A stretch of DNA of 64,000 nt from Thermoanaerobaculia bacterium. GTDB taxonomy: Bacteria; Acidobacteriota; Thermoanaerobaculia; Multivoradales; JAHEKO01. The position numbers were made by a program, and so were the translations under genes. This document shows, one piece after another, positions 59,823 through 64,000 of the stretch. The notes below the pieces were generated by a model that saw only the letters and a list, made by a program, of their open reading frames with translations, made no database searches and was not told the DNA's origin. The stretch covers positions 1 through 64,000 of the forward strand of contig CAMYOG010000034.1 of the NCBI GenBank assembly GCA_947259925.1, given 5' to 3'. The stretch's first letter is position 1. Every line of letters begins with the position of its first letter.

Positions 59823-60635
59823 TCAGCCGAGCGCGACGTCGAGGATCATCATCACGACGAAACCGGCGACCGCGCCCAGCGACGCGGCGTCGGCGTTGCC
59901 GGTGCTCTGGGATTCGGGGATGACCTCTTCGATGACCACGAAGACCATCGCTCCCGCCGCGAACGCCAGCGCGTAGGGAAGGATCGGACGCCAGGTCAGA
60001 ACGGCGGCCGCACCGAGCACGCCGGCGACCGGCTCGACCATGCCAGACAACTGGCCATACCAGAAGCTCTTGAACCGCGACAGGCCCTGGCGCCTCAAGG
60101 GCATCGAGACCGCGAGCCCTTCGGGGAAGTTCTGGAGGCCGATGCCGATCGCCAGCGCGACCGCTCCGGCCACCGTCGGGCCGAGCTCGTGCGCCGCGGC
60201 ACCGAAGGCGACGCCGACCGCCAGCCCTTCAGGGATGTTGTGCAGCGTGATCGCCAGCACCAGCAGGGTCGCTCGGCGCCAGCTGGTGGGCAGCCCCTCG
60301 GCGTCCTCCATCGGCGCCTTGAGGTGCAGGTGGGGGATGATGTAGTCGGCCAGCCGCAGGAAGAACGCGCCGAGAATGAATCCGACGGCGGGGGGGAACC
60401 ACCTGGGCAGGCTGCCCGCGGCCGCCATCTCGATCGCGGGCGCAAGCAGCGACCAGAAGCTCGCCGCGAGCATTACGCCGGCCGTGAAACCGAGCATGAC
60501 GTCCAGGAACTTCCGGTTCTCGCGACGGAAGAGGAAGACCAGGCCGGCTCCGGCCGCGGTCATGCTCCAGGTGAAGAGCGTGGCCAGTAGGGCCTGCGCC
60601 ACTGGACTCAGACCGCTGAACTCCTCCCAGATCAT
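59823..60635 (-). CDS. ZIP-family divalent metal transporter
   Basis: 270 aa, about eight membrane helices. The paired metal-site helices read [21 protein letters not shown] (HNxPEG) and [18 protein letters not shown], the signature of ZIP transporters of the ZupT/GufA group. A His-containing loop ([13 protein letters not shown]) lies between TM3 and TM4. It should import zinc, iron or manganese. Start chosen at the ATG at 60635; upstream extensions lie over the divergent DinB region. Confidence 0.92.
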   Translation of the reverse strand: MIWEEFSGLSPVAQALLATLFTWSMTAAGAGLVFLFRRENRKFLDVMLGFTAGVMLAASFWSLLAPAIEMAAAGSLPRWFPPAVGFILGAFFLRLADYIIPHLHLKAPMEDAEGLPTSWRRATLLVLAITLHNIPEGLAVGVAFGAAAHELGPTVAGAVALAIGIGLQNFPEGLAVSMPLRRQGLSRFKSFWYGQLSGMVEPVAGVLGAAAVLTWRPILPYALAFAAGAMVFVVIEEVIPESQSTGNADAASLGAVAGFVVMMILDVALG

Positions 60636-60767
60636 CGTTCGCGCGCTACCAGCGGCGTCGAAGCCACTCCCGCCGATTGTATGCCGGTAACGAGTGATCG
60701 GGGTGATGCGAGGAGGTCGTCCTCCGACGGATCCTTCGCGGTCGGGCCTCGTGAGAGACTGCCACCC

Positions 60768-61328
60768 ATGTTCGAGCTCGAGGTACCCGGTACTCGGGAG
60801 GAGATCCGCCAGGCGCTGGCCGCACAGGAGCAGGAGATCAGGTCGTTCCTGGACGGCTTCGGCCTCGAGACGTTCTTCGCTCCGCAGGGCGCGCACTGGT
60901 CACCGGCCGGCCACGTGCGCCACCTGAACAAGACGGTAGGCGCGGTGGCGAACGGTATGGGCCAGCCGAGAGTCGCGCTGCTCGCTTTCGGTCGCTCCAC
61001 GAACGGCTCTCGCCCCTATGACGAGATCGTGGAGCTCTACCACTCGGCGCTCGAGGCCGGCGGCCAGGCCGGTAGCTACGGGCCCTCGGACCGGGTCCCG
61101 GACCTCTCGCGGGAAGAGTGGCGGACGCAGATCATGGAGCGCTGGGCCGAAGTGGGCAAGCGGCTTCGCAAGGCGCTGCTCGGCTGGTCCGAAAGCCAGC
61201 TCGACGTCTACCGGCTACCGCACCCGCTGATCGGCAAGCTGACGATCCGGGAGCTGGCGCACTGGGACCTGTACCACAACGCTCACCACGCTCGGCGGAT
61301 CGCCGAGCGCGCCGGCGACGACCGTTAG
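60768..61328 (+). CDS. DinB-like protein (DinB_2 four-helix bundle)
   Basis: 186 aa. Four-helix bundle with metal-binding histidines: [13 protein letters not shown] (first His) and [17 protein letters not shown] (the HxxxH pair). Members bind a divalent metal and act as thiol-dependent transferases or as stress proteins. It is divergent from the ZIP transporter by 132 nt. Substrate unknown. Confidence 0.88.
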   Translation: MFELEVPGTREEIRQALAAQEQEIRSFLDGFGLETFFAPQGAHWSPAGHVRHLNKTVGAVANGMGQPRVALLAFGRSTNGSRPYDEIVELYHSALEAGGQAGSYGPSDRVPDLSREEWRTQIMERWAEVGKRLRKALLGWSESQLDVYRLPHPLIGKLTIRELAHWDLYHNAHHARRIAERAGDDR

Positions 61329-61346
61329 TGCCTTCTTTTGCCGTGC

Positions 61347-61556
61347 TCAGTCGAGTCGGGCGCGGGCCGCGGGCATCTGGGGTGGCACGACCGTGGCGCG
61401 GCGCTGGGCCGCAGGATCGAGCCGGTATTTCCCCGGTCTGGAGGGCGGATTCGAGCCCGGCTGCGTCCGCCACCAGAGTGACCAGCCCACCTGCTTGACG
61501 TAGGCACGCACGCCGCCGATCTCTCGAAAAGACCGCCGATCGCTCAAGATACTCAT
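61347..61556 (-). CDS. Small hypothetical protein
   Basis: 69 aa, MSILSDRRSFREIGGVRAYV then KQVGWSLWWRTQPGSNPPSRP. A good ribosome site (GGAAGGAG, 9 nt spacing) precedes the ATG, which also overlaps the stop of the upstream small frame (ATGA). The basic composition and the Trp-rich core do not match a family I know. Whether it is expressed is uncertain. Confidence 0.4.
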   Translation of the reverse strand: MSILSDRRSFREIGGVRAYVKQVGWSLWWRTQPGSNPPSRPGKYRLDPAAQRRATVVPPQMPAARARLD

Positions 61557-61792
61557 TCGAAGTTGCTCCTTCCTAGCATCTCGGGCTTCTTGCCAATGGC
61601 GTGCCAGGTCGCCGCCGGTGCCGGAGCGCCCGGCTCCCGCCTGCCGACCCAGGCCCGCCCGCCCGATGAACTCTGGCGGCGCCGACCGACAGTCCTGAAA
61701 GGGTGACACCGAATCTCCCTCACGGTGTCGGACCAGGCCCGGTGGTCGCCAATGGTTTGGATGCGAAGAGCTGGATTCTCCTTCGCGATCAT
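61553..61792 (-). CDS. Small hypothetical protein upstream of, and coupled to, the previous one
   Basis: 79 aa, starting MIAKENPALRIQTIGDHRAW. The rest is basic and compositionally biased. Its stop overlaps the next ATG by 4 nt. It has only a weak GGAA site. The remaining bases up to 61953 show no other gene, repeat or RNA signature. It could be a chance frame. Confidence 0.3.
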   Translation of the reverse strand: MIAKENPALRIQTIGDHRAWSDTVREIRCHPFRTVGRRRQSSSGGRAWVGRREPGAPAPAATWHAIGKKPEMLGRSNFE

Positions 61793-61953
61793 CGTTCCGC
61801 GAAGGATCAAGATCCGATCGGCATCTAATCTGGAAGACGCTTCGGCGCTCCCGCTGTGAGAGAGACCGGCGTCTTGCCGGGTCGACGACGATGAAGCTGC
61901 CCCCAGGAGGACCGGCCGCGGGATCACCCATCGCCGTCTGCTACCCTGGTTTG

Positions 61954-64000
61954 ATGCGGGCGAAGGCGGGATCCTTCGCGCTACTGCTCGCCCTGGTCCT
62001 CGCGGCGGCGCCCCTGTCGGCGACAGACGGGGAAGCGTTCCGCGGCCAGTCGCTCATCGAGGCGCTGCGGGAGCTCAACGCACGCGGCCTGAAGCTGGTG
62101 TTCACCAGCAGCGTCGTCCGGCCGGAGATGAAGGTCGAGGTCGAGCCGACCGCGACCGACGACCGGGAAGTGCTGGAGCAGCTGCTCCTGCCGCACGGCC
62201 TGACGACCCAAGAGGGTCCGGGAGAGACGCTGATCATCGTGCCACGGTCGGTGGCGGGTCGGGTCGGGTCGGGGCCGGTGGTCGGCTTCGTCCGCTCACG
62301 CGCCGATGGCTCCGGAGTCGCCGGCGCGACCGTGAGGGTCCTGGAGACCGGAGCCGAGGTGACTACCGCCGCCGACGGCAGCTTCGAGGTCGGGCTCTCG
62401 CCCCAGGGCCTGTTCACCCTCGAGGCGCGGCGGAGGGGCTTCGTCCTCGGGCAGGTCGGCGAGGTCGGCGTCGGTGCCGGATCGATCGAGGTCGAGATCG
62501 TGCTGGATCCCGCCCCGGTCATGGAGGAGGAGCTCCTGGTCACGCCGAGCCGGGTCTCGATCCTGCGCGAAGAGCCGGTGGCGCAGCTCGACTTCAGTCG
62601 CGACGATATTCACGCGCTACCGCACCTGGGCGGTGACTTCTTTCGCGCTCTGAGTCTCCTGCCCGGCCTGGCCGGTAACGACGTCTCGGCCCAGTTCCAC
62701 GTGCGCGGCGGCCGCCGCGACGAGACGCAGATCCTCCTGGACGGTCAGGAGCTGTACGAGGTCTACCACCTCCAGGACTACGACAGCGCGCTGAGCGTCA
62801 TCGCCCCGACGACCCTCGAGAACGTCGACCTGATCACCGGTGGATTTCCCGCCGAGCACGGCGATCGGATGAGCGGTGTGCTCGACATGACGACGATCAC
62901 CCCGACCGGATCGACCCAGGGGCTGATCGGAATCGGCCTGCTGAGTGCGCAGCTGGGCGGTGCCGGCGTGTTCGGTGCGGAACGCCAGGGGAGCTGGTTG
63001 GCGCAGGTGCGCCGCGGGTCGATCGACCTCGCGAATCAGCTGCTCGGCAACGAGGACCCGCGGTACTGGGACGCCTTCGGCAAGGTCGACTACCGACTCG
63101 GCGCTCGCAACAGCCTGCGCGCGAATCTGCTGCATGCCGATGATCACCTGACCTTCCAGGAGGTGGTGGACAGCGAGAGCAAGCGGATCGACACCAACTA
63201 CGAGAGCTCGTACCTCTGGCTCACCCACCAGTCGATTCTGAGCTCCGAGCTCCTGCTCGAGAACGCGGCCTCGGCCAGTCGGATCGACCGCGACCGATTC
63301 GGCATCGAGCTCGAGGACGACGTGCAGTTCGTGATCAACGACCTGCGCCAGCTCGACGTCCTGAGCTTGCGTCAGAGCTGGACTTCGCAGCCCTCCAGGC
63401 AGCACTTCGTGAAATGGGGCTTCGAGGCCCGCAAGTTCGACACCGACTACGACTACTCTGGGATCACCTCGTTCCAGAACCCGCTGGCGGTGATCCGGGA
63501 GAACGGCAGCGACAGCGCGATCCTGTTCACCGACCGGTTCGTGGAGTACCACTACAGTGCGCATCTCGCCGACCGGATGCGTCTGTCGCCGGAGCTGACG
63601 CTCGAGCTTGGAGTGCGCTACGACGAGCACACCCAGACCGACGAGAGCCTGGTCAGCCCGCGTCTGAATCTCGCCTACTCACCGGGTGAGCGCAGCGTCT
63701 TTCGGCTCGCCTGGGGCCGATTCACGCAGAGTCAGCGGCCGTACGAGCTGCAGGTCGAAGACGGCGAGACCAGCTTCTTCCCGGTAGAGCGGTCCGAGCA
63801 TCGGGTGCTCGGGTATCAGAGGCTGTTCGGAGAGGGCTCGAGAGGCGTCGTTCTCCGCACCGAGGTCTATCGACGTACCGTGACCAACCCGCGACCCCGG
63901 TACGAGAACATGTACGAGCCGATCAACACCTTCCCCGAGGTCGAGCCGGATCGCGTGCGGATCGCTCCGGACCGGAGCATCGCCGAGGGGGTGGAGCTCT
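61954..64000 (+). CDS. TonB-dependent receptor with STN-like domain (3' end outside window)
   Basis: 682 codons are visible and the gene runs off the right edge. Signal peptide LLLALVLAAAPLSATD. Residues 27-105 form an STN-like secretin/TonB N-domain (SLIEALRELNARGLKLVFTS, then DDREVLEQLLLPHGLTTQEG). A CarboxypepD_reg-like domain follows (GFVRSRADGSGVAGATVRVLE), then a plug (HVRGGRRDETQILLDGQELY, GGFPAEHGDRMSGVLDM) and the first barrel strands. An STN domain often indicates a transducer receptor that signals through an anti-sigma factor, but none lies in view. Confidence 0.93.
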   Translation, partial: MRAKAGSFALLLALVLAAAPLSATDGEAFRGQSLIEALRELNARGLKLVFTSSVVRPEMKVEVEPTATDDREVLEQLLLPHGLTTQEGPGETLIIVPRSVAGRVGSGPVVGFVRSRADGSGVAGATVRVLETGAEVTTAADGSFEVGLSPQGLFTLEARRRGFVLGQVGEVGVGAGSIEVEIVLDPAPVMEEELLVTPSRVSILREEPVAQLDFSRDDIHALPHLGGDFFRALSLLPGLAGNDVSAQFHVRGGRRDETQILLDGQELYEVYHLQDYDSALSVIAPTTLENVDLITGGFPAEHGDRMSGVLDMTTITPTGSTQGLIGIGLLSAQLGGAGVFGAERQGSWLAQVRRGSIDLANQLLGNEDPRYWDAFGKVDYRLGARNSLRANLLHADDHLTFQEVVDSESKRIDTNYESSYLWLTHQSILSSELLLENAASASRIDRDRFGIELEDDVQFVINDLRQLDVLSLRQSWTSQPSRQHFVKWGFEARKFDTDYDYSGITSFQNPLAVIRENGSDSAILFTDRFVEYHYSAHLADRMRLSPELTLELGVRYDEHTQTDESLVSPRLNLAYSPGERSVFRLAWGRFTQSQRPYELQVEDGETSFFPVERSEHRVLGYQRLFGEGSRGVVLRTEVYRRTVTNPRPRYENMYEPINTFPEVEPDRVRIAPDRSIAEGVEL

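Overview
The window is about 64 kb of GC-rich, densely coded DNA from a Gram-negative bacterium. TonB-dependent receptors with carboxypeptidase-regulatory-like N-domains, two RND efflux systems, secreted PQQ-propeller proteins, S9 and CocE hydrolases, a DUF3604 protein, prepilins and several VapBC modules together fit Acidobacteriota (Thermoanaerobaculia or Holophagae-like lineages) best. This is inferred from gene content, because no rRNA or marker gene is present. Many neighbouring genes overlap by 4 nt (ATGA, GTGA or TTGA), so operons can be read with some confidence.

Left part (1-23 kb): a possible insertion-sequence end at the left edge, an unidentified 336-aa gene, a decayed SGNH hydrolase, and a TonB receptor closed by a clear terminator. 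Next comes a four-gene coupled operon: DUF4136 protein, a fusion of an ABC-type solute-binding protein with a TolC-like channel, an RND adaptor and an RND pump. Convergent to it is a minus-strand operon with adaptor, a second RND pump, a NodT/CusC-like outer-membrane factor and two envelope proteins. Then follow a PQQ-propeller protein fused to an esterase-like domain that has lost its catalytic serine, and an SLC13-type anion transporter.

Middle (23-46 kb): gene remnants (Na/Pi-symporter-like tail, FhlA-like sigma-54 activator, RelE-like toxin) are interleaved with three PIN-domain toxin-antitoxin modules, a second PQQ-propeller protein and an endonuclease/exonuclease/phosphatase-fold protein. 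A minus-strand S9 peptidase operon, a DUF3604 protein, a PpiC/HupE-like/YegS group and a Tyr-Gly-rich secreted protein follow. A likely signalling operon then links a Cache-HAMP-PP2C phosphatase, a K+ channel with a TLGYG filter and an MltF-type transglycosylase, followed by a small secreted protein and a receiver domain with Glu in place of the phospho-Asp.

Right part (46-64 kb): an AraC regulator, a secreted acidic protein coupled to a patatin/POTRA/beta-barrel protein, a fourth PIN module, four tRNA genes, tRNA-tail-derived hairpin repeats, and a decayed tRNA-Arg copy. Between the repeats and the decayed tRNA lies a small secreted-protein gene behind a GEMM-type (cyclic dinucleotide) riboswitch. 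Then come an Xre-RES toxin-antitoxin pair, a class C beta-lactamase-like protein with His replacing the nucleophile Ser, a CocE hydrolase, a three-gene prepilin operon, a ZIP metal transporter, a DinB protein and the start of another TonB receptor.

The observations I consider most worth testing are the solute-binding-protein/TolC fusion operon, the riboswitch within the tRNA-flanked segment, the tRNA-tail hairpins, the leaderless promoter geometry shared by three toxin-antitoxin modules, and the repeated loss of catalytic residues in secreted hydrolase-fold or signalling proteins.
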